A DNA stretch of 13,309 nt from an uncultured beta proteobacterium (GCA_903927495.1 CAIYNH010000413.1:1-13309), one strand, 5' to 3'; shown: positions 7,490 through 13,309, counted from the first letter of the stretch. Made by a program: numbers and translations. Notes: a model not told the origin generated them from the sequence alone.

Positions 7490-8278
7490 ATGATTTTGAA
7501 TTTACTTGCCCTGGATACCAGTACTGAGTTGATGTCGATCGCCGTGCAGCGTAGCAGCGGCGCTAACGCGCAACTCTGGCAGCACACGGCACCCGGCGCC
7601 GCCCTGACCTCAACGCACCTGATTCCGAACATTCAGCAGTTGCTGGCGCAAGCTGGGTTGCAATTTGCGGATTTGTCGGCCATCGTGTTTGGTGCCGGGC
7701 CGGGCTCGTTCACGGGATTGCGCACTGCCTGCTCGGTGGCGCAAGGGCTGGGGTTTGGTGCGGCTGTACCGGTGTTGCCGGTAGATACTTTGGCGGCGGT
7801 GGCCGAAGAGGCGCGCTGGCTTTGCGGCGATGCGGCCAACTTTGCCGTGACCGCCATGCTGGATGCCCGCATGGATGAGATGTACACCGCTAGCTATATT
7901 TTTGAGAGTGGCTTGTGCAATATGGTAAAGCAGTGTAGCTTGATTCGACCAGAAAGTCTGGTTTGGAATGGAGTCGATGTGCTGGCCGGTAACGCGTTTC
8001 AAACCTATGCTTCTCGCTTGCCTGAATTGGCGCAGCGTGTGCCGGCCTGGCCCACCGCCACGGCGCTGCTGCGTCTGGCACCCAAACTGCTGGCGGCGGG
8101 TCTGGGCGTTGCTGCCGAGCATGCCCTGCCGATCTACATTCGTGACAAAGTGGCGCAGACTACGGCAGAGCGTGTGACTGCCAATATCTCAGCCGAGAAG
8201 CGCCTGTTGGGGGCTGCTATTGCCCGCACGCTGGGAGAGGCCGAGGCGGTGGCATCAGCTAACAGCGTAGTGCTTTGA
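7490..8278 (+). CDS. tsaB: tRNA threonylcarbamoyladenosine biosynthesis protein TsaB
   Basis: TsaB is the non-catalytic partner of TsaD in the complex that puts threonylcarbamoyl on A37 of ANN-decoding tRNAs (t6A), and is cytoplasmic. The 262-residue product opens with the ASKHA-fold strand LLALDTST. It then shows STHLIP, the signature GAGPGSFTGLRTACSVAQGL (about residues 69-88) and the MDARMDEMY segment (about 125-132), all typical of TsaB. It is about 30 residues longer than the E. coli protein. Part of the excess is residues about 135-153, encoded by a repeat-like stretch directly after the conserved MDEMY; this stretch is poor in family features. A GAGG ribosome-binding site supports the ATG at 7490. 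The stop is immediately followed by the rimI start, as in many Burkholderiales. Confidence 0.95.
   Translation: MILNLLALDTSTELMSIAVQRSSGANAQLWQHTAPGAALTSTHLIPNIQQLLAQAGLQFADLSAIVFGAGPGSFTGLRTACSVAQGLGFGAAVPVLPVDTLAAVAEEARWLCGDAANFAVTAMLDARMDEMYTASYIFESGLCNMVKQCSLIRPESLVWNGVDVLAGNAFQTYASRLPELAQRVPAWPTATALLRLAPKLLAAGLGVAAEHALPIYIRDKVAQTTAERVTANISAEKRLLGAAIARTLGEAEAVASANSVVL
7891..7945 (+). repeat. Dispersed element, copy C, inside tsaB
   Basis: Begins TAGCTATATTTTTGA and continues with GGCTTGTGC, AAGC and a GTAGCTTGATT end, so it follows the same block order as the copies at 7431 and 8879 and lies in the same orientation. Ungapped identity to the copy at 8879 is about 21 of 48, weaker than between the other two, but this copy has the A/T-run and GCTTG core that I remember for the family. 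It is read in frame and encodes TsaB residues about 135-153. Confidence 0.45.
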
Positions 8279-8758
8279 ATGAAGCCAGATCCGTTCGAAT
8301 CTCGCCCGGTCCTCGAAGTTCGCTTTGAGCCGCTGACGGAACAACTGCTGGACCGGGTCCTGGCCGTGGAGGCGTTGGCGCACCAGCATCCTTGGCTGCG
8401 GCGCAATTTTCAGGACTGTCTGGACTGCGGCTATCAAGTTCAACTGCTGCTGGCGGGTGACTCATTGCTGGGTTATTTTGTTGCCATGAAAGGCTTCGAG
8501 GAGGTGCATTTGCTCAATATCACGGTGGCGCCGGAGCATCAGCAACAAGGCTGGGCGCGGGTCATGATGGAGGCGCTGGCGCTTTGGGCCAGGGGTCAGG
8601 GTGCCCAGTGGCTGTGGCTGGAGGCGCGCGTTGGCAACAGCCGGGCGCTACAGGTTTACCGCGCGCATGGTTTTCGCCAGGTGGGTCAGCGCAAACATTA
8701 CTACCCTGCAAGCGCTGGGACGCGTGAAGATGCGGTGGTAATGAGGTTTCAATTGTGA
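8279..8758 (+). CDS. rimI: Ribosomal protein bS18 N-alpha-acetyltransferase RimI
   Basis: A 159-residue GNAT-fold protein. RimI moves an acetyl group from acetyl-CoA to the N-terminal alanine of ribosomal protein bS18. Family signs: the early H37-P38-W39 motif, strand LLNITVAP followed by the acetyl-CoA pyrophosphate loop Q88-x-Q-G91-W-A93, then L-E115-A-R and Y127 in ALQVYRAHGF. Glu115 and Tyr127 match the catalytic Glu and Tyr of E. coli RimI. A trailing HYYP and the DAVVMRF end strand are also usual. The start ATG directly abuts the tsaB stop with no clear ribosome-binding site, so translation is probably coupled to tsaB. Specificity for bS18 is inferred from the tsaB-rimI order; another GNAT substrate cannot be excluded. 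Confidence 0.92.
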   Translation: MKPDPFESRPVLEVRFEPLTEQLLDRVLAVEALAHQHPWLRRNFQDCLDCGYQVQLLLAGDSLLGYFVAMKGFEEVHLLNITVAPEHQQQGWARVMMEALALWARGQGAQWLWLEARVGNSRALQVYRAHGFRQVGQRKHYYPASAGTREDAVVMRFQL

Positions 8759-8782
8759 GTCAGAGTCTGTGAAAATCACGCC

Positions 8783-9688
8783 ATGAGCCTAGATTTGGAT
8801 GCCCGTCAACGCGCCATGCTGCAAGAGATGGGTGTGCACGTCTGGTGGCCTGCGACCGAGCCTGTTTCTGATCGCCAGTTTGCTATTGAAAATGAAGTGC
8901 CAAGTGCTCATTCAGAAGGCGCTACAAGCCAAAATCATGTATCAGATTTGTCACCTGCGGCACGACCTGCGGTGGTGCGTCACGGCATTATCCCGGTCAA
9001 GTCTGATCCTGCGCCAGTACCCGTTGGGCTGACCGATTTGCCACTGGGCATTACTGGCATGGACTGGCCGGCGCTGGCCGCAGCCGTGGCGCAGTGCCAG
9101 GCCTGCGCCATGTGCCAGGGTCGGCGTGCGCCAGTGTTGGCGGTGCCTTCGCAGCCCACGCAGTGCGACTGGCTGGTGCTTGGGGATCCGCCTGATGAAT
9201 CACAAGAGCGCTTTGGCTTGCCGTTTGTCGAAGATGCAGGCAAGTTACTTGACAACATGTTGCGCGCGGTCGGTGTCAGTCGCTTGCAGCCAGTTGCCGG
9301 TCTTGCCCTGCCACTTGCCGGGCCGAGTGGCAGGGCCTACCTCAGCCATGTTGTGAAATGCCGACCAGCGCTATCCAGGATTCCGGAAGTGCAGGAATTA
9401 GCCAAATGCGCCAACTATCTGAACCGCGAAATTGAGTTGATTCGCCCCAAGGTGATTCTGGCGATGGGTCGTTTTGCCATGCAATTGCTGCTGAGCGAAA
9501 CCCCACCAGCGGCCGCCCTGCTACCTTTGGGCAAATTGCGCGGCAAGGTCTATCGTTACCAAGGTGTGCCGGTGGTTCTGACCTACCCGCCAAGCTACCT
9601 GCTGCGCTCCGGTCAGGACAAGGCGCGCGCCTGGGCTGATTTGTGTTTGGCAGCCGGAGTCGCCCAAGGTGAGCACTTATCGGAGTGA
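8783..9688 (+). CDS. Divergent family-4 uracil-DNA glycosylase-like protein
   Basis: A 301-residue protein whose second half (from about residue 100) has the layout of the [4Fe-4S] family-4 uracil-DNA glycosylases, which cut uracil from DNA. Likely cluster ligands are all present: Cys105, Cys108 (C-Q-A-C), Cys193 (VVKCRP) and Cys209. Also typical are GLPFV...AGKLLDNMLRAVG and RPKVILAMGRFA. The active-site motifs deviate from the family consensus I know: GEAPGxxED reads GDPPDESQE (134-142), the Asn of TNVVKCRP is His189, and the His of the final H-P-[SA]-x-LLR motif is Pro269 (TYPPSYLLR). Activity is therefore doubtful. The first 100 residues are a variable leader with a conserved-looking RQRAMLQEMGVHVWWP start; residues 33-53 are encoded by a dispersed repeat. 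It lies 24 bases after rimI in the same operon, the usual neighbourhood in Burkholderiales. Confidence 0.85.
   Translation: MSLDLDARQRAMLQEMGVHVWWPATEPVSDRQFAIENEVPSAHSEGATSQNHVSDLSPAARPAVVRHGIIPVKSDPAPVPVGLTDLPLGITGMDWPALAAAVAQCQACAMCQGRRAPVLAVPSQPTQCDWLVLGDPPDESQERFGLPFVEDAGKLLDNMLRAVGVSRLQPVAGLALPLAGPSGRAYLSHVVKCRPALSRIPEVQELAKCANYLNREIELIRPKVILAMGRFAMQLLLSETPPAAALLPLGKLRGKVYRYQGVPVVLTYPPSYLLRSGQDKARAWADLCLAAGVAQGEHLSE
8879..8936 (+). repeat. Dispersed element, copy B, inside the glycosylase-like gene
   Basis: Starts TTTGCTATTGAAAATGAAG, then AAGTGCTCATTCAGAAGGCGCT, ending ACAAGCCAAAAT. The centre has AGTGCT and, after a short loop, GGCGCT, the half-palindromic GCGC core of the element family. 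It aligns without gaps to copy A (27 of 48). The whole element is in frame and encodes residues about 33-53 of the glycosylase-like protein, in its variable N-terminal leader. Confidence 0.65.
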
Positions 9689-9813
9689 GGTGGGGGTACG
9701 CGTTTCATTGCTAATTTCGTTTCCAGCTCGATACGACACTGGGCGCGAAGCCGCAGTTAGTGCTCACACGGCAAGGCGATGCAACAAAGTGTCGGATTGA
9801 TATGGAACTGGAA

Positions 9814-10764
9814 TCAGATTCTGGCTAGCGGCTTGACGTGGTCCAGGTCGGGACGCTTCCAAGGGTCTACATGGGTCATGAGGTTGAGTACGCGGTGGTG
9901 TTTCATGACCCGCATTCGCGCTTGCACTGCAATGTCGTGGCCTTGCTCAACGGTCAGGTTGGCATCCACTTCCAGGTGTGCATCGACCACAATCATGTCG
10001 CCCATCTTGCGCGTGCGCACGTCGTGCACATCACTCACGCCCGGGGTTCCGACCAGCGTTTGCCGAATGGCCTGCACTTCAGCGTCATCGACGGCCCGAT
10101 CCATCAGGTCGTGCAATGCGTCCCAGGCAAACCCCCAGCCCATTTTTGCGACCATAAAACCCACAATCAGCGCGGCGATCGGATCCAGAATGGTGTAGCC
10201 CGCCAGATTCCCGACGATGCCCACGCCCACCACCAGGGACGACGCAGCATCTGATCTGGCGTGCCAGGCGTTGGCCACCAGCATGCTGCTTTTGACGCGC
10301 TTGGCGACGGCCAGCATGTAGCGGAAAAGCAATTCCTTGGCACCCAGGGCACCGATGGCGACCCACAAAGCAAATATATGCACGGTAGCAATCGACTCAG
10401 GGCTCTGCAGTTTTTGCACTGCCGACCACAGCATGCCGAAGCCTACCGCCAGCAGCAGCAAACCCAGCACCAGTGAGGCTGCGGTTTCGTAGCGCTGATG
10501 TCCATATGGGTGATCCATATCAGCGTCTTTTTGACTGTGGTGGTTGGCCAACAGCACGACAAAGTCGGCGATCAGATCCGACAGTGAGTGAATGCCGTCG
10601 GCAATCAGGCCTTGGGATTTTGCAAGTATCCCGGCGGCGATCTGGGCGACGGTCAGAATCAGGTTCACCAGAACGCTGATCCAGGTACTGCGGGAGGCAG
10701 CCGCAGCACGCTCGGCAGGCGTGTGTTGGCTGTCTTCAGGGTCGTCGATGGGGTTGAAATTCAT
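9814..10764 (-). CDS. Cation diffusion facilitator family metal exporter
   Basis: A 316-residue inner-membrane protein of the CDF family, which exports divalent metal ions such as Zn2+, Fe2+ or Mn2+ in exchange for protons. Six hydrophobic helices lie between about residues 28 and 210. Helix II carries H59-S-L-S-D63 and helix V H168-A-R-S-D172, the four metal ligands of the transport site. DMDHPYGHQRYETAASL after helix II is the conserved CDF loop. Residues about 215-300 form the cytoplasmic metal-binding domain, with V-D-A-H-L-E-V-D and V-M-K-HH; a tail with H-V-D-P-W-K follows. Two HxxxD motifs are the pattern usual in zinc-type CDFs, whereas FieF has DxxxD in helix II. The sequence otherwise resembles the FieF/MamB branch, so the metal is not certain. 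The gene converges on the glycosylase-like gene over 125 bases, in which I see no clear terminator. The ribosome-binding site is weak. Confidence 0.92.
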   Translation of the reverse strand: MNFNPIDDPEDSQHTPAERAAAASRSTWISVLVNLILTVAQIAAGILAKSQGLIADGIHSLSDLIADFVVLLANHHSQKDADMDHPYGHQRYETAASLVLGLLLLAVGFGMLWSAVQKLQSPESIATVHIFALWVAIGALGAKELLFRYMLAVAKRVKSSMLVANAWHARSDAASSLVVGVGIVGNLAGYTILDPIAALIVGFMVAKMGWGFAWDALHDLMDRAVDDAEVQAIRQTLVGTPGVSDVHDVRTRKMGDMIVVDAHLEVDANLTVEQGHDIAVQARMRVMKHHRVLNLMTHVDPWKRPDLDHVKPLARI

Positions 10765-10826
10765 GACTCTATTTTAACGGAGGGATGCCAAAAGTTGAGC
10801 CAGGTAGTGCGTTTACCCTGATGCCT

Positions 10827-11003
10827 TCAGGCTTGTTGCTGGGTGCTCGCAAGGGATGCCGAAACGGGTGCGTCAGGTACATCGCCCGGATGGCCGCCCA
10901 GGCTGTATGGAATAGAAACAAAAGCCACAAAACTGACCGACATCAAGGTTGTCATAACGATCGTCAGGTATTTGGTGACAAAACGGCTCAAATCTGTATT
11001 CAT
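10827..11003 (-). CDS. Small single-pass membrane protein, 58 residues, unknown function
   Basis: A short gene on the minus strand, from an ATG at 11003 to a TGA at 10827. The product starts MNTDLSRFVTKYL. It has one hydrophobic segment at about residues 12-34 (many Val, Thr, Met, Phe), ends that segment in IPYSLGGHPG, and finishes with an Ala/Ser/Gln-rich tail (about 41-58). GAGG 6 bases upstream of the ATG is a good ribosome-binding site, and codon choice and third-position GC fit coding. I recall similar short proteins in Comamonadaceae genomes but can name no function. It is in the same direction as the metal exporter and 62 bases upstream of it, so the two could share a transcript. The opposite strand here also has open frames, but they lack ribosome-binding sites and look like chance. 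Confidence 0.65.
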   Translation of the reverse strand: MNTDLSRFVTKYLTIVMTTLMSVSFVAFVSIPYSLGGHPGDVPDAPVSASLASTQQQA

Positions 11004-11009
11004 GGAAAA

Positions 11010-11013
11010 CCTC
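11010..11013 (-). promoter_or_regulatory. Ribosome-binding site of the 58-residue membrane protein gene
   Basis: GAGG on the minus strand, 6 bases before the ATG at 11003. It is the main reason to accept this short gene. Confidence 0.6.
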
Positions 11014-11220
11014 GTTTGTATAGTGATTCGACGAGTTGAATCTTGCCACGCTGGACTTAAGACTTTCTTATTTGCAATCTAGGGTTGGAGTGGCTGGAAG
11101 TCGACGTTGAAGCGTGATTCACGCCCGTGGTTGGAAGCGGCAATCTGCAGGGGCCAGTCGTGAAGCGCTAAGTGGTTGAGGGTCTGCCATTGAAATAGAG
11201 AAAAGTCGCTGTCGGCGCAA

Positions 11221-11238
11221 GGCTGATTGAAGTCAGCC
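11221..11238. repeat. Perfect inverted repeat, 6-base arms
   Basis: GGCTGA - TTGAAG - TCAGCC: six-base arms and a six-base loop. No T-run on either strand, so not a standard intrinsic terminator. Confidence 0.6.
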
Positions 11239-11280
11239 GAATTCCCAAACTGCATTCTCCAAACCGGGCACGCGCCTATA

Positions 11281-11295
11281 CAGACCGACGGTCTG
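11281..11295. repeat. Perfect inverted repeat, 6-base arms
   Basis: CAGACC - GAC - GGTCTG: six-base arms and a three-base loop, 42 bases from the previous hairpin. It could be an operator-like site or a structured RNA element; nothing shows which. Confidence 0.6.
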
Positions 11296-11549
11296 CGAAG
11301 TGGCGTTGAATCCAGAAAAGTGGGCGACTCCATTCGACCAGATGCAGCAGTAGCCTTCCGTTCCACATTGCCGTCACCGGTCTGAGACAATAACGAGCAG
11401 AAGTCCTTTGGGAAATGACGTGGAGGGCACCGTTTTGCTGATCAGAGCAACTCGTAGCATGTCGAACCACCTGCCATCAGCGGCAGATATTTATCCTGTC
11501 TAAGGTCGAAAACATTAGCAATCCGTCTGAATCGGTCATCCAAATCAAA

Positions 11550-11933
11550 ATGAACGTTCACCCCAACGATTCAGGTAACGTTCCAGAATTTGATGCCGCA
11601 GTGCTGGTGGATCTGGTCGACGGTAACCCTGCCGAGTTTAAGAAGTTTGCGCTCATGTTTTTGGATTCATTTGAAGCTGCTTTAGCCAACCTGGATAGCG
11701 CCCTCGCCAACGATGACAGGGCAGGTCTGGGGGCCGTGGGGCACCGTGCCAAGACCACGGCACGCAACATCGGCGCCATGGCGCTTGGGCGCAAATGTGA
11801 ACTGCTCGAGAGCTTGGTTCAGGCCTCCTATTTTGACGAGGCCCGGCGCGTCGCCATCGGTGTGCGCCCCCTGTTTGAGGGCGTGCGCTCAGCCCTGTTG
11901 CGGTGTGTCAATTCGCTTCAAAGCGGCCTCTAG
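11550..11933 (+). CDS. Stand-alone histidine phosphotransfer (HPt) protein
   Basis: A 127-residue cytoplasmic protein that is a single HPt domain (about residues 14-115), a helix bundle that passes a phosphoryl group between receiver domains in a phosphorelay. The phosphorylated histidine is His65 in GHRAKTTARNIGA, matching the consensus H-x-x-K-G-x-x-x-x-x-G-A except that the usual Gly after Lys68 is Thr69. Before it, FKKFALMFLDSFEAALANL fits the first conserved helix. There is no kinase domain. The start ATG has only a weak ribosome-binding site. The last 45 bases overlap the end of the receiver gene on the opposite strand. The likely partners are the three receivers next door, or a hybrid kinase outside the window (inference). 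Confidence 0.85.
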   Translation: MNVHPNDSGNVPEFDAAVLVDLVDGNPAEFKKFALMFLDSFEAALANLDSALANDDRAGLGAVGHRAKTTARNIGAMALGRKCELLESLVQASYFDEARRVAIGVRPLFEGVRSALLRCVNSLQSGL

Positions 11934-12302
11934 CAGTGCAGCGCCGGTAAACGGCTTGGTAACAAAACCGGTCATGCCGGCATCCATGCACTGCTGGCGT
12001 TGTTCTAGGACCAGGTTGGCGGTTGAACCCAATATCGCCACGCCTGCACCGTTGGGCAGCCGACGAATCTGTCGCGTAGCCTCCAGGCCATTCATCACCG
12101 GCATCTGAAGATCCATCAGGATCAGGTCGTATCTTTTGGCGCTGACCAGGGCCACGGCGACGCTGCCATCGGGCGCACTTTCGATGGTGAAACCGAGCTT
12201 CTCCAGGCGCAGTCGGACCATCGCACAGTTCATCGGGTCATCATCGACCACCAAAATGTGACACCCTGCAAATCTGGCTTGATTCGACACATCGATCACC
12301 AC
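11889..12302 (-). CDS. Single-domain response regulator (receiver 1)
   Basis: A 137-residue CheY-like receiver with no output domain. The acidic pocket is Asp20-Asp21-Asp22, the phosphorylation site Asp64 (LILMDLQMPVMNG), the switch Thr94 (LGSTAN) and the conserved Lys116 (VTKPF). The M-D-L-Q-M-P-V-M-N-G and C-x-D-A-G-M segments are those of receivers in hybrid kinases and phosphorelays, which suits an HPt partner. It starts at a GTG (12302), 6 bases after the stop of receiver 2; another GTG follows directly, so the exact start is uncertain. Its end overlaps the HPt gene tail-to-tail by 45 bases. Third and last receiver in the minus-strand operon. Confidence 0.88.
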   Translation of the reverse strand: MVIDVSNQARFAGCHILVVDDDPMNCAMVRLRLEKLGFTIESAPDGSVAVALVSAKRYDLILMDLQMPVMNGLEATRQIRRLPNGAGVAILGSTANLVLEQRQQCMDAGMTGFVTKPFTGAALLEAALKRIDTPQQG

Positions 12303-12308
12303 GTTGTG

Positions 12309-12731
12309 CTACAGCGGGACGAGCAAGGCAAGCGCTTCTTTGGCGACCGGCTTCTTCAGTGTGCCAAGCAAGTTGAATTTTCTCAACAGAGCGACCAAAC
12401 GAGCCCCATGCCTAACCTCTTCGGTTTGTCCTGAGACGATGATCAAGGCGCCTTTGAATCCGGCCTTGATCGCCAACGCCATGAATTCAAATCCATCCAT
12501 TTCAGGCATGTGCAAATCGGTCAACAACAGGTCAAATGCGCCAGCTCTTTGGTTCAGCAAGCGCAGTGCGGCGACCCCACCCACGGCCTTGGTGATGTCT
12601 TGCACCCCCAATTTCACCAACAAGGCGGCGATCACTTCAACTTCAAACGGATCATCGTCCACCACCAATACCTTGAGGTCGGCTCTGCCCTTGTTCGCAG
12701 ATGTGGCGTGGCTTGATTTTAATGCGCTCAT
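12309..12731 (-). CDS. Single-domain response regulator (receiver 2)
   Basis: A 140-residue receiver without output domain. After an N-terminal leader of about 18 residues come the acidic residues Asp25-Asp26-Asp27, phosphorylation site Asp72 (LLTDLHMPEMDG), switch Ser100 (IIVSGQT) and Lys127 (LKKP). The run FEFMALAIKAGFKGALIIVSG and the NLLGTLKKP end look like the receivers of VieA-type EAL-domain regulators, but no EAL domain follows: the protein ends 13 residues after KKP. Its ATG overlaps the stop of receiver 3 in an ATGA junction, so the two are translationally coupled. Confidence 0.88.
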   Translation of the reverse strand: MSALKSSHATSANKGRADLKVLVVDDDPFEVEVIAALLVKLGVQDITKAVGGVAALRLLNQRAGAFDLLLTDLHMPEMDGFEFMALAIKAGFKGALIIVSGQTEEVRHGARLVALLRKFNLLGTLKKPVAKEALALLVPL

Positions 12732-13135
12732 GTGCTGTCACCACCAGACAACGCCTGCAGCAATTCGTGTTGTTGCAAGGGCTTGGTAAAAGCACCCAGC
12801 ACATTGAGTCCTGATTCAAACGCTATTTGACGTGCCAGTGACAGCATCTGGAAGCCACCACCACTGACCAGTATGACCCCGCCGGGGTAACGGCGCTTTG
12901 CCAACTCGCCCATAAACTCAATGCCATCGCGCTCGGGCATAAAAATGTCACAGATAACAAAGTCGGGCGGTTTTGGCATAGCGTCCAATGCGCGCAGTCC
13001 GAACCTGCCGTTCGTTGCCACCTCAACCTTTGTGAAGCCCAGCTTGCCTAGTGTGAGGCGTGCCAGGTCCTGGCTGTAGTCATCATCATCGACCACCAGA
13101 AAAGTGGTTTGCGCATCGTGTATTGCTGTTGTCAT
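12728..13135 (-). CDS. Single-domain response regulator (receiver 3)
   Basis: A 135-residue receiver without output domain. Acidic residues Asp16-Asp17-Asp18, phosphorylation site Asp63 (VICDIFMPERDG), switch Ser91 (ILVSGGG) and Lys118 (FTKP) are all present. Like receiver 2 it has the VSG motif and the SGLNVLGAFTKP ending typical of receivers found in VieA-type EAL proteins, so the two may be paralogues. I place the start at the ATG at 13135, since GGGAG lies 8 bases upstream; a longer frame from 13192 would run through the end of the HD-GYP gene and has no support. It begins 4 bases after the HD-GYP stop. Confidence 0.88.
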   Translation of the reverse strand: MTTAIHDAQTTFLVVDDDDYSQDLARLTLGKLGFTKVEVATNGRFGLRALDAMPKPPDFVICDIFMPERDGIEFMGELAKRRYPGGVILVSGGGFQMLSLARQIAFESGLNVLGAFTKPLQQHELLQALSGGDST

Positions 13136-13139
13136 CACA

Positions 13140-13309
13140 TCAACTCCCGTCGTTTTTGAGCTCCGCATCGTCCCAGCAGCCCTGGATGGCAAGAATCTCA
13201 GGCAAGATGCTCATGAACACTGTGACCAGTTCGGGGTCAAAGTGCACGCCGGAGCCGGCCGCGAGGTGCGCCATGATTTTGTCCAGCGGCCACGGCTCCT
13301 TGTAGGGCC
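13140..13309 (-). CDS. C-terminal end of an HD-GYP domain protein, cut by the window edge
   Basis: The minus strand from 13307 down to a TGA at 13140 gives 55 codons starting PYKEPWPLDKIMAHL and running through SGVHFDPELVTVFM to an acidic tail. This is the characteristic end of HD-GYP domains, just after the conserved (D)RPYK motif, so the gene probably encodes a c-di-GMP phosphodiesterase, often an RpfG-like response regulator. The catalytic motifs lie outside the window. It is the first visible gene of the operon leading to the three receivers, and the ribosome-binding site of receiver 3 lies in its last codons. Confidence 0.8.
   Translation of the reverse strand, partial: PYKEPWPLDKIMAHLAAGSGVHFDPELVTVFMSILPEILAIQGCWDDAELKNDGS
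13144..13148 (-). promoter_or_regulatory. Ribosome-binding site deciding the start of receiver 3
   Basis: GGGAG on the minus strand, 8 bases before the ATG at 13135. It fixes that ATG as the start and lies inside the last codons of the HD-GYP gene. Confidence 0.55.

Larger units (their letters stand above)
11004..11549. other. Gene-poor stretch, no convincing coding sequence
   Basis: About 545 bases between the small membrane protein gene and the HPt gene. A 103-codon open frame on the minus strand (11079-11390) has no good ribosome-binding site, no recognisable domain and an odd composition (Ser, Arg, Cys, Trp, Phe scattered, no hydrophobic core pattern). I do not call it a gene. The stretch contains perfect inverted repeats at 11221-11238, 11281-11295 and 11471-11486, none followed by a T-run. 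The start of the HPt gene at 11550 needs a promoter in the last 100 bases; none stands out. The segment could be a degenerate dispersed element or a gene remnant. Confidence 0.5.

Noticed and set aside
9689..9813. Another copy of the dispersed element or a terminator between the convergent genes
   Set aside because: A GCTAAT and some GC-rich boxes are present, but spacing and order do not match the element, and no stem with a T-run was found.
10785..11082. Open frames on the plus strand between the metal exporter and the gene-free stretch
   Set aside because: They run opposite to the 58-residue membrane protein, whose frame has a good ribosome-binding site and a clear membrane helix.
11079..11390. 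103-codon open frame on the minus strand as a gene
   Set aside because: No good ribosome-binding site, no domain and atypical composition; kept only as part of an unexplained stretch.
11471..11486. Intrinsic terminator from CTGCC - ATCAGC - GGCAG
   Set aside because: The stem is only five base pairs and no T-run follows on either strand.
13136..13192. Longer N-terminus for receiver 3
   Set aside because: The extra 19 codons lie over the end of the HD-GYP gene, and a GGGAG precedes the ATG at 13135.

Overview
The window looks like a chromosomal segment of a betaproteobacterium of the Burkholderiales, most likely Comamonadaceae (Rhodoferax-like). Three things point there: moderately GC-rich coding sequence, the gene order tsaB - rimI - uracil-DNA-glycosylase-like gene, and copies of a short dispersed element that I associate from memory with Comamonadaceae. 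No rRNA, tRNA, CRISPR array, insertion sequence or phage gene was found.

Layout. (1) 1-77, minus strand: the first codons of a gene running off the left edge, perhaps an AAA/PD-(D/E)XK family protein. (2) 248-6423, plus strand: three signalling or transport genes in a row. They are a SulP anion transporter fused to STAS and cyclic-nucleotide-binding domains, a CHASE2 membrane-anchored class III nucleotidyl cyclase, and a GAF-HD-GYP protein (probable cyclic-di-GMP phosphodiesterase). A cyclase that may make cAMP thus sits beside a transporter with a cNMP-binding domain. (3) 6457-9688, plus strand: an EamA/DMT permease, tsaB, rimI and a divergent family-4 uracil-DNA-glycosylase-like gene, closely spaced. 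Three copies of the dispersed element lie here. One forms the end of the permease gene plus the tsaB ribosome-binding site; the other two are read through in frame inside tsaB and the glycosylase-like gene. (4) 9814-11003, minus strand: a cation diffusion facilitator and, upstream of it, a 58-codon single-pass membrane protein with a good ribosome-binding site. (5) 11004-11549: about 545 bases with no convincing gene, carrying small perfect inverted repeats. (6) 11550-13309: a phosphorelay cluster. A stand-alone HPt protein on the plus strand overlaps tail-to-tail a minus-strand operon made of the end of an HD-GYP gene followed by three single-domain response regulators.

How it fits together. 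Two separate parts of the window deal with nucleotide second messengers (cNMP synthesis and binding; HD-GYP proteins at both ends). The right-hand cluster has phosphotransfer (HPt) and receiver parts but no histidine kinase within the window. The middle is housekeeping: TsaB serves the tRNA t6A modification and RimI acetylates ribosomal protein bS18. The most unusual observations are the altered active-site motifs of the glycosylase-like protein, the repeat-derived coding and regulatory sequence, the cyclase/cNMP-transporter pairing, and the receiver-only operon.
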